This document shows, piece after piece, positions 34,960 through 45,026 of a stretch of DNA of 64,000 nt. The stretch is taken from positions 1,116,001-1,180,000 of the forward strand of contig NZ_JAHWXQ010000002.1 in the NCBI RefSeq assembly GCF_019336435.1. Direction: 5' to 3'. The number at the start of each line of letters is the position of its first letter. Position 1 is the stretch's first letter. The position numbers were made by a program, and so were the translations under genes. The DNA comes from Pontibacter populi. GTDB taxonomy: Bacteria; Bacteroidota; Bacteroidia; Cytophagales; Hymenobacteraceae. The notes beneath the pieces are model-generated. The model saw nothing but the letters and a program-made list of their open reading frames with translations. It had not been told where the DNA came from and searched no databases.

Positions 34960-35703
34960 ATGAAAAAGCTGCTTTACACGATTGCCCTACTCTTTCCGTT
35001 GGCTTTGCAGGCCCAGGATACGCATAAATTTAACCATACATTAGGGCTGGATGGCACCAAACAAAGCAATATACGCCTGGAGATTCCGGCTGGAGAACTT
35101 ACCCTTAAAACTGGCAGCGCCCAACTGATAGATACGAAGGTAAACTATAACCTGAAAGACTGGAAACCCAGCACAAGCCTGACCCGCAGCAATGGCAGCA
35201 CCAGCTTAACTATAAAACAGAAGAGCGACAACGGCAACAACAATGCCGGCGAAAACAAATGGAATGTAAGCCTGAACAAGAGTACGCCACTTAACCTGTC
35301 GCTAACGATGGGTGCAGGCAAGTCTAACCTGGACCTGAGCAACAGCCGGTTGCAGAAACTTAACATTGAAGCCGGAGCCGTTGGTTGCGACATAAACCTG
35401 AAAGGCAGTTCCGTAAAAGTAGTTGAAATTGCAGCCGGAGTAGGCGAACTTAACCTGGACATGACAGGCAACTGGGACCATAATGTGCAGGTAGATATTT
35501 CGGGTGGTATTGGCGAGGTAAACCTTAAATTACCTAAAAACACCGGTGTGCGCCTGAACCCGACCGGGCTAGGCAGCAAAAACCTGAATGGTTTTAAAAA
35601 GAATGGCAGTTATTACCAGAACGCGGCCTACGGTAAAAGCAAACATACGCTAACTATAAACGTATCCGGTGGCATGGGCAGCATAAATGTAGTGGAAGGG
35701 TAA
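34960..35703 (+). CDS. Exported toast-rack/LiaF-like beta-helix protein
   Basis: A 247-residue protein with signal peptide MKKLLYTIALLFPLALQAQ. The rest is rich in short Asn/Gly/Leu strands, including 'NLSLTMGAGKSNLDLSNSRLQKLNIEAGAVGCDINLKGSSVKVVEIAAGVGELNLDM', the repetitive right-handed beta pattern of the DUF2154/toast-rack group known from LiaF-type cell-envelope stress proteins. It starts 37 bases after the permease gene, so it is probably part of the efflux operon. Envelope stress sensing is an inference. Confidence 0.72.
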   Translation: MKKLLYTIALLFPLALQAQDTHKFNHTLGLDGTKQSNIRLEIPAGELTLKTGSAQLIDTKVNYNLKDWKPSTSLTRSNGSTSLTIKQKSDNGNNNAGENKWNVSLNKSTPLNLSLTMGAGKSNLDLSNSRLQKLNIEAGAVGCDINLKGSSVKVVEIAAGVGELNLDMTGNWDHNVQVDISGGIGEVNLKLPKNTGVRLNPTGLGSKNLNGFKKNGSYYQNAAYGKSKHTLTINVSGGMGSINVVEG

Positions 35704-35792
35704 AGCACATGTTGCTGCATCCGTGCACACTTTTACAGCTAAACTTTTAGCACCGCCCTCTGCATTCTGAGCTTCTGTTACCGACATAAACT

Positions 35793-37679
35793 ATGAGATT
35801 ACAAAAAATACTCCTGCTTCTTAGCCTTACTGCTTTACTTGGTTGCTCTACTGCCCGACCTGCACAAACCTCGCAGGAACAAGCCGATGATACCTACAAA
35901 GTATCGATAGACCTGACAAAGGTTAAGGACGACAAGGTGCAGGTTACTGTAGTAGCCCCGGAACAGAAACAGGAAGAACTTATTTACAACATGCCCAAGA
36001 TCGTACCGGGCACGTATTCGGTCTCAGATTTCGGTAATTTTGTAACAGAGTTCACAGCCCTGGATAAGAAAGGTCAGAAGTTACCGGTAGAGCAACTGGA
36101 TGTAAACCGCTGGCGCGTAAAGAATGCCGACGACCTGCACACCATAACCTACTGGGTTGATGACACCTTTGATTCCACCAAAAAGTCTGAAGCCATATTT
36201 GAGCCGGGCGGAACAAATATTGAAGCCGGAAAGAACTTTTTGCTGAACACCTTCGGGTTTGTGGGTTATTTTGATGGCTTGAAGCAGGTACCCTACCAGC
36301 TAACTATAACCAAACCGGAAGGCTTTTATGGTTCAACGCCACTGATCGCGACCTCCTCCACTTCCACAACAGATACTTATTTGCTGTCGGATTATGTAAC
36401 GCTGGCCGACTCTCCGCTTATGTACAACCGCCCCGACACGACCATACTTGATATAGGTGAAACCGATGTGCTGGTATCTGTGTACTCCCCGAGCGGTAAA
36501 GTAAAATCGCAAACTATAGCTACCAACATTGAAGATATCCTGAAAGCACAGCGCAGTTATTTGGGCGGCAAACTGCCGGTAGATAAATATGCGTTTTTGG
36601 TTTATGTGCCGCAGCGTGTTGGTAAATCCGGTTCTTTTGGCGCCTTGGAGCATTCCAATTCATCGGTTTACTTTTTGCCCGAGATGCCTGAAGAACAGTT
36701 CAGCAGCACGATGCGCGATGTGGCAGCGCACGAGTTTTTCCATATTGTAACGCCGCTAACGATACACTCCGAACAGATCGGCAACTTCGATTTCATAAAC
36801 CCGGATATGTCTGAACACTTGTGGATGTACGAGGGTGTGACGGAATATTTCGCCTCGCATGTACAGGTATATGAAGGCCTGATTGACCTGGATACCTACC
36901 TGAACAAGATACAGGAGCATATTGCCACCGCCAAAGCGTACTATAACGATACGCTCCCGTTTACAGAAATGAGCGCCAATGTGCTGGATAAGTACGAAAA
37001 AGAATATGGCAACGTGTACCAGAAAGGCGCGCTTATCGGCTTGGTGCTGGATGTACGCCTGCGCGAGCTATCTAATGGTAAATACGGTCTCCGCGACCTG
37101 ATGCGCGACCTGGGCAAAACCTATGGCAAGGACAAATCTTTTAAAGATGAGGAGCTTTTTGATAAGATAACCGAGCTGACCTACCCGGAGATCCGCGAAT
37201 TCTTTACAAAGTACGTGGAAGGAAGCGAGCCGCTCCCGCTGGAAGAAACTTTCAGGAAAGTGGGCATCATCTATCAGCCTTTGTCGAAGCAGATGATAAA
37301 TTCTTATGGTGGCTTTGTGCCGGGTTACGATGCCGAAACAGGCAGAATTATAGTTGAATCTACGGAAGGGATGGATGCTTTTGGGAAAGAGCTCGGGCTT
37401 AAAAGCGGCGACCAGCTCCTGAAATGGAACGGAACAGAAATATCACCAGTCAACATCCGCCAACTCATAGGTGAAGATCTACAGGCCATGCAGCCCGGTG
37501 ATGAAGTGACAGTAACCGTGAGTCGCAAAAACAAAACCGCAAAACCTACCGAGGTAACACTAAAGGCAAAGGTAAAGCAAATGGAGCGTATGGTACCGCA
37601 TTACCTGCAGCCAGACCCCGAGGCCACACCACAGCAAAAAGAGCTCCGCAACGCGTGGCTAAACTTAAAAACAGAATAA
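35793..37679 (+). CDS. M61-family metallopeptidase with PDZ domain, lipoprotein
   Basis: A 628-residue predicted lipoprotein (lipobox ALLGC, Cys17). It has the zinc motif HEFFH at about residues 313-317 with downstream Glu in 'EGVTEYFASHVQVY', the family-specific 'AFLVYVPQRVGKSGSFGALEHSNS' segment, and a C-terminal PDZ domain (about 510-600, 'GLKSGDQLLKWNGTEI'). M61 glycyl aminopeptidase-like enzymes of this sort are common in Bacteroidota. It lies 89 bases after the toast-rack gene and before a strong terminator, suggesting it is the last gene of the efflux operon. Confidence 0.9.
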   Translation: MRLQKILLLLSLTALLGCSTARPAQTSQEQADDTYKVSIDLTKVKDDKVQVTVVAPEQKQEELIYNMPKIVPGTYSVSDFGNFVTEFTALDKKGQKLPVEQLDVNRWRVKNADDLHTITYWVDDTFDSTKKSEAIFEPGGTNIEAGKNFLLNTFGFVGYFDGLKQVPYQLTITKPEGFYGSTPLIATSSTSTTDTYLLSDYVTLADSPLMYNRPDTTILDIGETDVLVSVYSPSGKVKSQTIATNIEDILKAQRSYLGGKLPVDKYAFLVYVPQRVGKSGSFGALEHSNSSVYFLPEMPEEQFSSTMRDVAAHEFFHIVTPLTIHSEQIGNFDFINPDMSEHLWMYEGVTEYFASHVQVYEGLIDLDTYLNKIQEHIATAKAYYNDTLPFTEMSANVLDKYEKEYGNVYQKGALIGLVLDVRLRELSNGKYGLRDLMRDLGKTYGKDKSFKDEELFDKITELTYPEIREFFTKYVEGSEPLPLEETFRKVGIIYQPLSKQMINSYGGFVPGYDAETGRIIVESTEGMDAFGKELGLKSGDQLLKWNGTEISPVNIRQLIGEDLQAMQPGDEVTVTVSRKNKTAKPTEVTLKAKVKQMERMVPHYLQPDPEATPQQKELRNAWLNLKTE

Positions 37680-37704
37680 ATCCCAACCGGACAAAACAAT
37701 AAAT

Positions 37705-37732
37705 AAAAAGCCGCAAACCCTGCGGCTTTTTT
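37705..37732 (+). terminator. Rho-independent terminator ending the efflux operon
   Basis: A perfect stem AAAAAGCCGCA/TGCGGCTTTTT (37705-37715/37721-37731), loop AACCC, running into T residues. Confidence 0.9.
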
Positions 37733-37900
37733 CATATCATCTGTTTTACAACTATACAGATATACAACATATTGTGAATTTTTAATTTATAGCTTGACCA
37801 ATACCCGGACCCGCAAGTTTGTTTAATAACCGGCAAAAAGTATAGTTACTTATTGTGGGAATTATCTAATTTTGCACTCTATTATCAAGCTATAGTTTGT

Positions 37901-40216
37901 ATGCCCTTTAACTTTTGCCGCTTTTTTTTACTGGTTTCCTTCTTTTTATTTTCAGTTACGGCGTTTGCACAGGGTTTCCGGGTGAGCGGCACCGTACGAT
38001 CGGCAGCAGATAACGAGGTATTGATAGGTGCTACCGTAGCCGTGCCGCAACTACGGCTAGGCACGACAACCGATGCAAACGGCTTTTATAGTTTAAATCT
38101 TCCTGCGGGTACCTACGAGCTGCAAACCACTTACATTGGCTTTTTGCCGGCAACACAAACTATAACAGTCACCACTTCTGGCCAAACTATAAACATCAGC
38201 CTGCAGGCTACAGAAAACCGGTTGAGCGAAGTAGTTATTGAGGGCAATTCGCTCCAGCAAAAACTTATGGATAACCGCATGAGCGTGGAAAAGCTCAGCA
38301 CTGTGGAAGCAAAACTGCTGCCTGCTCTTTTCGGGGAAGTAGACCTGATCAAAACATTACAGCTAAAACCGGGTGTACAATCGGGCGGCGAAGGCTCGTC
38401 GGGCTTGTATGTGCGCGGCGGGGGCCCGGACCAGAACCTTGTCCTGCTCGACGATGCTGTTATTTATAATCCATCCCACCTTTTCGGTTTCTTCAGTGTA
38501 TTTAACCCCGATGCCGTTCGCAGCGTGGAGCTTTACAAAGGCGGATTTCCTGCTCAGTTCGGAGGGCGCTTATCATCGGTTTTGGATGTGCAGATGAGCG
38601 AAGGAAACAATGAAAAGCTGCGTACAAGCGGTGGTATCGGCCTTATCTCATCCAGGTTAAGTTTAGATGGCCCTATCGTAAAAGACAAACTGACATTCCT
38701 TGTTTCGGGTCGCCGCACGTATGTGGATACCTTTACCCGCGTCATAAATAAGCTCAACAAGGACACTAAAGATTACAATCCCATCCCCGATTATTATTTC
38801 TATGATTTTAACGCGCGCCTGAACTATAAACCTACGCCCCAGGACGAAATAATGGTGAGCGGCTATTTTGGCCGTGACTTTTTTACGTTTGATGACGATG
38901 CCGATTTCAGTTTTTCGTTTGACTGGGGCAATACGATGGGTGTGATCAACTGGCGCCACAACTATAATTCGCGCTTGTTTTCCAACACTTCGGCCTCGGT
39001 AACCGGCTACCAGTACAACATCCTGAACCAGATAGATGTGTTTAGTTTCAACCTGCGTTCCGATGTAAAAGATATTACCTTAAAAACCGATTACGTGTGG
39101 GCGCTGGACAACAAGCATACTCTAAAATTCGGGGCACAGGCAACAAACCATAGTTTTACGGTTGGCCGCCTCAACTTCGAAAGCGACGACGCCAGGCAGA
39201 ATTTCAGTTCCGGCAATACCTACAAAGCAAGTGAGTTTGGAGCCTATCTGTCAGATGATTTTACAGTAAATCCGTTGCTGTCTTTTAACTATGGCTTGCG
39301 CATATCGGGCTTTAACAGCCAGGGAAAAACATACGCGGCTTTTGAACCACGTGCAGCGGCACGCTATAATCTGTCTGAGAACACAACTATTAAAGCGAGC
39401 TACGCCAGCATGATGCAGTACATACACCTGCTGGCCAACTCCGGTGCTTCGCTCCCTACCGATATCTGGTTTCCGTCCACGCCCCGCGTAAAGCCGCAGC
39501 GCTCGCAACAGGTAGCAGCCGGCATCAGTCACTTATTCGGCAACGGTAAATACCTTGTTACCAATGAAACCTACTATAAATGGATGCACCGCCAGATCGA
39601 TTTCCGGGATGGTGCCAACCTCTTTGTAAACGACAGCCTGGAGAGCGAATTCCTGTTTGGCAAAGGTGAAAGCTACGGCAACGAGATCTACTTCGAGAAA
39701 ATAAAAGGCCGTACTACCGGCTGGTTCGGTTACACCCTATCATGGACCTACCGCCAGTTTGATGAGATAAACGAAGGCAAACGCTTCCCGACGCGCTACG
39801 ACCGCCGCCATGACCTGAGCCTGGTAGTGCTGCACAAGCTGAGCAAACGACTGAGCCTGACCGGTGCCTTTGTTTATGGTACCGGAAATGCCTTTTCGCT
39901 GCCGGTTGCCCGGTTTGCTTTCCAGGATGTGGAAGGTGAAGAACCCAGCTATGTACCTATCTATGAAGACCGGAACAGTTTCCGGTTAGATGCCACTCAC
40001 AGGCTGGACCTGGGCGTTGTCTGGAAGCTAAAGCCTAAACGTGGCGAGGCCGACCTAACCTTTAACGCTTACAATGCCTACAACAGGCGAAACCCTTATT
40101 TTGTGTACTTCGAGCAACTGAAGGACGAGGAAGAGAACCAAACGATAGGCTTCCGGGCCAAACAGGTTTCTTTGTTCCCGGTTATTCCTTCTGTTACCTA
40201 TAATTTCAGATTTTAA
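37901..40216 (+). CDS. TonB-dependent receptor with carboxypeptidase-like N-terminal domain
   Basis: A 771-residue outer-membrane receptor. I start at the ATG at 37901 (MPFNFCRFFLLVSFF), which gives a signal peptide ending AFAQ; a GTG at 37853 would add 16 residues. An Ig-like CarboxypepD_reg domain ('VSGTVRSAADNEVLIGATVAVPQ') is followed by the plug ('SGLYVRGGGPDQNLVLLDDAVIYNPSHLFGFFSVFNPDAVRSVELYKGG') and a large beta-barrel ending in an aromatic 'YNFRF'. It overlaps the DUF4249 gene by one base (TAATG). Substrate unknown; DUF4249 partners are typical of this receptor type. Confidence 0.92.
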   Translation: MPFNFCRFFLLVSFFLFSVTAFAQGFRVSGTVRSAADNEVLIGATVAVPQLRLGTTTDANGFYSLNLPAGTYELQTTYIGFLPATQTITVTTSGQTINISLQATENRLSEVVIEGNSLQQKLMDNRMSVEKLSTVEAKLLPALFGEVDLIKTLQLKPGVQSGGEGSSGLYVRGGGPDQNLVLLDDAVIYNPSHLFGFFSVFNPDAVRSVELYKGGFPAQFGGRLSSVLDVQMSEGNNEKLRTSGGIGLISSRLSLDGPIVKDKLTFLVSGRRTYVDTFTRVINKLNKDTKDYNPIPDYYFYDFNARLNYKPTPQDEIMVSGYFGRDFFTFDDDADFSFSFDWGNTMGVINWRHNYNSRLFSNTSASVTGYQYNILNQIDVFSFNLRSDVKDITLKTDYVWALDNKHTLKFGAQATNHSFTVGRLNFESDDARQNFSSGNTYKASEFGAYLSDDFTVNPLLSFNYGLRISGFNSQGKTYAAFEPRAAARYNLSENTTIKASYASMMQYIHLLANSGASLPTDIWFPSTPRVKPQRSQQVAAGISHLFGNGKYLVTNETYYKWMHRQIDFRDGANLFVNDSLESEFLFGKGESYGNEIYFEKIKGRTTGWFGYTLSWTYRQFDEINEGKRFPTRYDRRHDLSLVVLHKLSKRLSLTGAFVYGTGNAFSLPVARFAFQDVEGEEPSYVPIYEDRNSFRLDATHRLDLGVVWKLKPKRGEADLTFNAYNAYNRRNPYFVYFEQLKDEEENQTIGFRAKQVSLFPVIPSVTYNFRF

Positions 40217-41022
40217 TGAAACGCTTTTTATACTTACTCCTGCTGCCGTTGTTTTCTATAGTTGGCTGCAACATGGAAAAAGAGATCGATATCGTGTTGC
40301 CTCCGCACGAGCCTCAACTGGTAGTAGAATGTTACCTGGAGCAAAACAGACCGTTCCAAGTTACAGTATTGGAGACTTCTTCTTATTTCGACGCCCCGAC
40401 TCCACCTATAGTTCCGGATGCCGAGGTGTATATCACTTACCGCGACAAGCGTATAAAACTAACTTACAAGCCCGGATATAACAACCGGACAAATGGCTAT
40501 TACACTCATTACTCTTACACAAAAATGCAGGGCAAGCCCGGCGAAATTTATGGTATTGAAGTAACAGATGGCAAAGGTCGGAAGGTAACTGGATTTACTA
40601 CTGTTATGCCAAACGTACCAATCAGTAATGTGGAATGGAAGTTTAACGACAAGGATAAAGCCTATCTGCTCACCACGTTCCAGGACGATCCGAACAAGAA
40701 AAATTTTTATCGCTACGTGACCCACCGAAGCAGCCTACGGAACAACTCGGATCGTGAGTTTGTAACTACTGATGAACTAACCAATGGTAAGGAAACGTCC
40801 TATGGCTCGGCTTATGATTACGAAGAAGGCGACACACTGATTCTTTCCCTTTTCAACATTGAAAAGCAATACTACGACTTCCTGCAGTCTGTAGAAGACG
40901 CCAAGAACTCCAACGGCAATCCGTTTGCGCAACCAGCCAAAGTAAAGTCATCTGTGCAGGGCGGCTTCGGCATTTTCACTAATCTCGCCATAGATAGGAA
41001 AAAGGTAATTATCAGTAAGTAA
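40216..41022 (+). CDS. DUF4249 domain lipoprotein
   Basis: A 268-residue lipoprotein (lipobox IVGC, Cys18) of the DUF4249 family. The ATG at 40216 overlaps the receptor stop codon in TAATG, so translation is coupled. The sequence is mostly strand-rich with 'VVECYLEQNRPFQVTVLETSSYFD' near the N-terminus. Such lipoproteins accompany TonB-dependent receptors in Cytophagales, probably as a surface-exposed accessory; the ligand is unknown. Confidence 0.85.
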   Translation: MKRFLYLLLLPLFSIVGCNMEKEIDIVLPPHEPQLVVECYLEQNRPFQVTVLETSSYFDAPTPPIVPDAEVYITYRDKRIKLTYKPGYNNRTNGYYTHYSYTKMQGKPGEIYGIEVTDGKGRKVTGFTTVMPNVPISNVEWKFNDKDKAYLLTTFQDDPNKKNFYRYVTHRSSLRNNSDREFVTTDELTNGKETSYGSAYDYEEGDTLILSLFNIEKQYYDFLQSVEDAKNSNGNPFAQPAKVKSSVQGGFGIFTNLAIDRKKVIISK

Positions 41023-41222
41023 ATCTGCCAGTTTCTGATTTTGGTTTAGAAGCTTTTGCTGCGGATACAGGTTTAACCACTGCCAAAATAAGAGGAATTT
41101 TACCGCTTCTTGGCTTTTCCCTAAAGAGGGATAAGAGTTGTCTGAATCAGGATTAAGGATTTACAGGCTTGGGGCTATTGCTATAGTTTAAACTATAATT
41201 TTATAGTTATTGCTTCTCTGCT

Positions 41223-41940
41223 GGCGCGAGCGTCCTCGCTCGTGACTTACGATGGTGTTGAGTCTCCAGACTCAACTGGCCCGACAGGGACAGGCATAGT
41301 AGTAGCGCTGGATATAGTTCTATAGTTGGCATTGGTCCAACCACCCCTACCCCTCCTTGTCTAAGGCGGGGAGCTTTTTCTGCTACTGCTATAGTTGGAA
41401 TTATCGTTTTATAGTTGACGTATTAACCCACCCCTACCCCTCCCAAGAGGGGAATCTCTGCTATAGTTATAGTTAAGTGTATAGTTTTATAGTTGCTGTC
41501 TTAACACCCCTGTAGTCCCCTCAAGGGGACAATTCTGCCAATATCAATTTCTAAACTATAGTTTTATGGTTCCAGTCTACGAGCAGGACAGGTTTACCTG
41601 TCCCTACGAAACTACCACCACGATAAATCTCGAAGCTTACCGGTTCAAATTGATAGAAGAACTATAGCTATCGAACTGATCACAGTCTTTTGGTGGAGCG
41701 CCTTGTAGATTTGTGGTGCCGCCAGGCATTGCGACGTCAGGAGCGAAGCAAATGTACACCGCGCGATGCCCGAAGACGGGGCCTCCCGGCCGTGAGGGCA
41801 CCAAAGTTAACTATAAAACTGTAGCTTTGTAAAGCTCCCAGGATTAGAAGCAGCTATGAAAGAAAAGGCTTGGTTCCAGCTGAAAAGACTTTAACTATAA
41901 GCTGAGATAGGTTTCTCACTTCGTTCGAAATGACAAAAAT
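41223..41940 (-). repeat. Composite hairpin repeat block B (inverted order 10 to 1)
   Basis: The intergenic sequence between two convergent genes contains the same modules as block A in reverse order: a GCGAGCGTCCTCGCTCG border (41223-41245), 10 (41255-41300), 9 (41335-41380), 8 (41422-41457), 7 (41501-41534), 6/5 (41588-41650), 4 (41680-41710), 3 (41761-41806), 2 (41835-41880) and 1 (41901-41935). CTATAG/TTTATAGTT linkers separate modules 6-9. The left part (41023-41222) holds an AATCAGG-type repeat (41140-41170) and no gene. Confidence 0.8.
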
Positions 41941-42023
41941 AAAAAGTCAGCTATAGATCATTTCAAGTCTCAAAGCATTCCAAACAAAGAGGCTTACATC
42001 TTGATCTATAGTTTTACTTAAAT

Positions 42024-42062
42024 ACAAAAGGCCCGGACTATAGTGTAGTCCGGGCCTTTTGT
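42024..42062. terminator. Bidirectional terminator of the purine nucleoside phosphorylase gene
   Basis: A perfect 17-bp stem ACAAAAGGCCCGGACTA/TAGTCCGGGCCTTTTGT with a 5-base loop; the loop-closing region contains CTATAG. T tracts border it on both strands. Confidence 0.85.
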
Positions 42063-42078
42063 AAAATTATAGTTGTAT

Positions 42079-42894
42079 TTACTGGATAGCAATCAGTTCA
42101 CGGATAAGTCTTGTCATGCGTGGTTCGGCTACAGCGGCTGCATCTAAAATATCGCTTAGGATAACTTTTTTGATCCTGTCTGGTGTGCCCATATCGGTAA
42201 TAACTGACACTGCAAAAACAGGAACGCCCATGTGGCGCGCAGCAATCACTTCCGGCACTGTAGACATACCTACTGCATCAGCACCAATTGTACGGATGTA
42301 GCTGTATTCGGCAAGTGTTTCGAGCATTGGGCCCGGCACAGATGCATAAACACCTGTACGTACTGTAAAGCCTTCTTTCGCAGCGATCTCAACGGCCTGC
42401 TCTACCATTTTACGGTCGTAGGCTTCGCTCATATCCGGGAAGCGTGGGCCAAGCTCGTCCAGATTAGGACCCAGCAGCGGGTTAGACGGCTGCAGGTTGA
42501 TGTGGTCTGTCTGGATCATTAGGTCGCTCACATTATAGTCCGGATTTAGGCCACCAGATGCGTTAGATACAAACAGCTTCTGAACACCCAGCAACTTCAT
42601 AACACGAACCGGGAACACAACCTGGTGCATGGTATAGCCTTCGTAATAATGGAAACGGCCCTGCATTATGATAACACGGCGGCCTGCCAGCGTACCTAAT
42701 ATCAGTTTACCAGAGTGGCTCTCTACTGTAGAAACCGGAAAATGCGGAATATCAGCATAGTTCAGGCTAAACTGTATATCTATCTCTTTTACCAAAGCGC
42801 CAAGGCCGGTGCCCAGTATAATCCCAAACTCAGGTGCAAAATTTTCGGTGTTAGCCTGTATATAAGCTTTCGCTTCGTGTAGTTGCTGCATCAT
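42079..42894 (-). CDS. Purine-nucleoside phosphorylase (trimeric PNP/MTAP family)
   Basis: A 271-residue enzyme cleaving purine nucleosides to base and ribose-1-phosphate in purine salvage. Family motifs: the phosphate-binding 'GIILGTGLGALV' near residue 24, 'MQGRFHYYEGYTMHQVVFPVRV', 'LFVSNASGGLNPDYNVSDLMI' and the purine-binding 'GADAVGMSTVPEVIAARHMG'. Length and motifs match the inosine/guanosine class rather than the E. coli DeoD hexamer. Two ATGs (42894 and 42891) are both possible. Terminator directly downstream. Confidence 0.93.
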   Translation of the reverse strand: MMQQLHEAKAYIQANTENFAPEFGIILGTGLGALVKEIDIQFSLNYADIPHFPVSTVESHSGKLILGTLAGRRVIIMQGRFHYYEGYTMHQVVFPVRVMKLLGVQKLFVSNASGGLNPDYNVSDLMIQTDHINLQPSNPLLGPNLDELGPRFPDMSEAYDRKMVEQAVEIAAKEGFTVRTGVYASVPGPMLETLAEYSYIRTIGADAVGMSTVPEVIAARHMGVPVFAVSVITDMGTPDRIKKVILSDILDAAAVAEPRMTRLIRELIAIQ

Positions 42895-43065
42895 AATGCT
42901 GATTCTAAATAGCTGAAGGAATGATTAATTGAATTTAATGGTGCAAAATAGGCGATTTTATAGTTCTGAATAAATGACTTTCATCACAGGATTCAGGTAT
43001 TAAACTATAAACTCCTGAACTATAGTTGCTGGCAAGTTGCAAAAAATTACCCTGCCCCGAAAACA

Positions 43066-43100
43066 AAACCGCCGCGACTATGCATTAGTCGCGGCGGTTT
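43066..43100. terminator. Terminator of the sppA gene
   Basis: A perfect 15-bp stem AAACCGCCGCGACTA/TAGTCGCGGCGGTTT, 5-base loop, 32 bases after the minus-strand stop codon. Confidence 0.85.
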
Positions 43101-43131
43101 AAACTATAGATTTCCTCTGAGAGACTCGTTA

Positions 43132-44895
43132 TTACTCTACGCTCAGGTTATAAGGCATACGTGTCTGCATCCCCTGAATGTGCTCTACTTTTTTGTACAT
43201 GTTGTAAAGTGGGTAAAGTTCGCCAAGTTCAGCTTTTACCTGTGCCTCTTTTACCTGCTTGCCTGCATCGCCCATCAGCTCTTCCACAAAAGACTTACGT
43301 GCCGGTAATTCGGTAATTCTGTAATCGTCTTTGATGTTGGCTTTGGCTGCTGCAATTTCAATAGCTGTTTCCAGGCCACCGAACACATCTACCAGGTTAC
43401 GCTCTTTGGCCTCAGCGCCAGACCATACACGGCCTGATGCATATTCCTTCAATTTGTCCTGCGACATACCGCGGCCCTGTGCTGCTTTTTTAGTGAACAC
43501 ATCGTAGATCTGGTTGATCTGGCGCTGCACCACTTCTTGCTCAAACTCAGTCATTGGTCGGGTAAGCGTTGGCACATCAGAGTACTTGCCGGTTTTCACG
43601 TTATCTATCGTAATGCCCAGCTTGTTGTTCATAAAGCCCTGTATGTTCGGGATAATACCAAACACACCAATACTACCGGTAATAGTGTTCGGGTGCGCTA
43701 CAATCGTATCGCAGCCCATAGCCAGGTAATACCCACCAGATGCCGCCACATCAGACATAGAGGCAATAACCGGCTTCACTTTTTTGGTTAACTGTATTTC
43801 GCGCCACATCACATCCGAAGCCAGTGCGCTACCGCCCGGAGAGCTGATACGCAATACCACCGCTTTCACTTTATCATCCATGCGGGCCTTACGGATCGCT
43901 TCCGCAAAACGCTCGCTGCCGATCTCATCATCATCGCCTTTGCCATCCACAATATCGCCTTCAGCATAAATTACAGCAATGCGGTTCTTAGATGAGTTTG
44001 ACTCTTTTTTGCCTTCCGCTTTTTTGTACTTCGACAGCTGTACCAATTCCAGTTTGCCATCTTCTTTTACACCTGATTTTTCTTTCAGGTAAGCAATGGC
44101 CTCGTCGTAGTAACCAACATCTGTAATCAAGCCATATTTCTTGGCATCTTCCGCGTCACGTACCAGCAGGTTATCAGAGATATTCTTCAGTTCTTCGTAA
44201 GATTTATTGCGGGATTTAGCAATGTTGCGCAGTTGATAATCGTTGATCGAGTTCAGGAAAGACTGCATCTGCAGGCGTGCCGGCTCGCTCATTTTATCCA
44301 GGAAGAAAGGCTCTACAGCACTCTTAAATTCGCCTACTTTAAATATCTGCGGCTTGATGTCCAGCTTATCCAGGGTACCTTTAAAGAAGTAAACTTCAGA
44401 GCTCATGCCGTTAAATTCTATCGTGCCCAGCGGGTTTACATAGATTTTATCAGCTACAGAAGCCAGGTAATATGCTTTTTCCTGCGACAGATCGGTGTAA
44501 GAAACAATGAACTTACCAGACTTCTTAAAGTCGATCAGTTCGTTGCGGATCTCTTCGAGTTTGGCCATTCCGCCATCAACAAAACGCATGTTCAGGAAAA
44601 TACCTTTAATGTTGTCGTCGGTTTTTGCTTTGCGGATAGATGCCTTTATCTGGTCCAGGCCATCAGTGCTTGAGAAGCCACCGAAAGCAAAACCAAGTTC
44701 CTGCCACGGATCCTGCGGATCGCGCTCAGCAATAGGTTTATCGAGTTTAAGCTCCAGAACAGAGTTTTCCACGATGCTCACTTCATCTTTAGATGCAGCA
44801 CTGGCAATAATGCCCACCATGATCAGGAAACTGATTAAGGAGAATAAGAGCAGGCCAACTATAGTTGCCAGCACATATTTCAGGAATTGTAACAT
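43132..44895 (-). CDS. sppA: Signal peptide peptidase SppA, 67-kDa type
   Basis: A 587-residue long-form SppA, a membrane-anchored Ser/Lys peptidase that degrades leftover signal peptides. One N-terminal helix (about 8-32) is followed by two homologous halves: the first has the catalytic Lys motif 'VGEFKSAVEPF' (Lys near 191), the second 'MSDVAASGGYYLAMGCDTI' with Ser386. 'TGSIGVFGIIPNIQG' is also typical. The tail carries 'RVWSGAEAKERNLVDVFGG'. A perfect AACTATAGTT lies in the N-terminal coding region (44857-44866), read as Thr-Ile-Val. Confidence 0.93.
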   Translation of the reverse strand: MLQFLKYVLATIVGLLLFSLISFLIMVGIIASAASKDEVSIVENSVLELKLDKPIAERDPQDPWQELGFAFGGFSSTDGLDQIKASIRKAKTDDNIKGIFLNMRFVDGGMAKLEEIRNELIDFKKSGKFIVSYTDLSQEKAYYLASVADKIYVNPLGTIEFNGMSSEVYFFKGTLDKLDIKPQIFKVGEFKSAVEPFFLDKMSEPARLQMQSFLNSINDYQLRNIAKSRNKSYEELKNISDNLLVRDAEDAKKYGLITDVGYYDEAIAYLKEKSGVKEDGKLELVQLSKYKKAEGKKESNSSKNRIAVIYAEGDIVDGKGDDDEIGSERFAEAIRKARMDDKVKAVVLRISSPGGSALASDVMWREIQLTKKVKPVIASMSDVAASGGYYLAMGCDTIVAHPNTITGSIGVFGIIPNIQGFMNNKLGITIDNVKTGKYSDVPTLTRPMTEFEQEVVQRQINQIYDVFTKKAAQGRGMSQDKLKEYASGRVWSGAEAKERNLVDVFGGLETAIEIAAAKANIKDDYRITELPARKSFVEELMGDAGKQVKEAQVKAELGELYPLYNMYKKVEHIQGMQTRMPYNLSVE

Positions 44896-45026
44896 ATCAG
44901 GGTTTGTGTGATTATCAATTTGTTAACGGAGATCGCTCCCTACTACAATAAACGAAATTAAAGCTTATAGTTCAATAGCCATCCCCTTACTCGACCAACC
45001 TCACTATTGTATAGACAAACTTTTAT

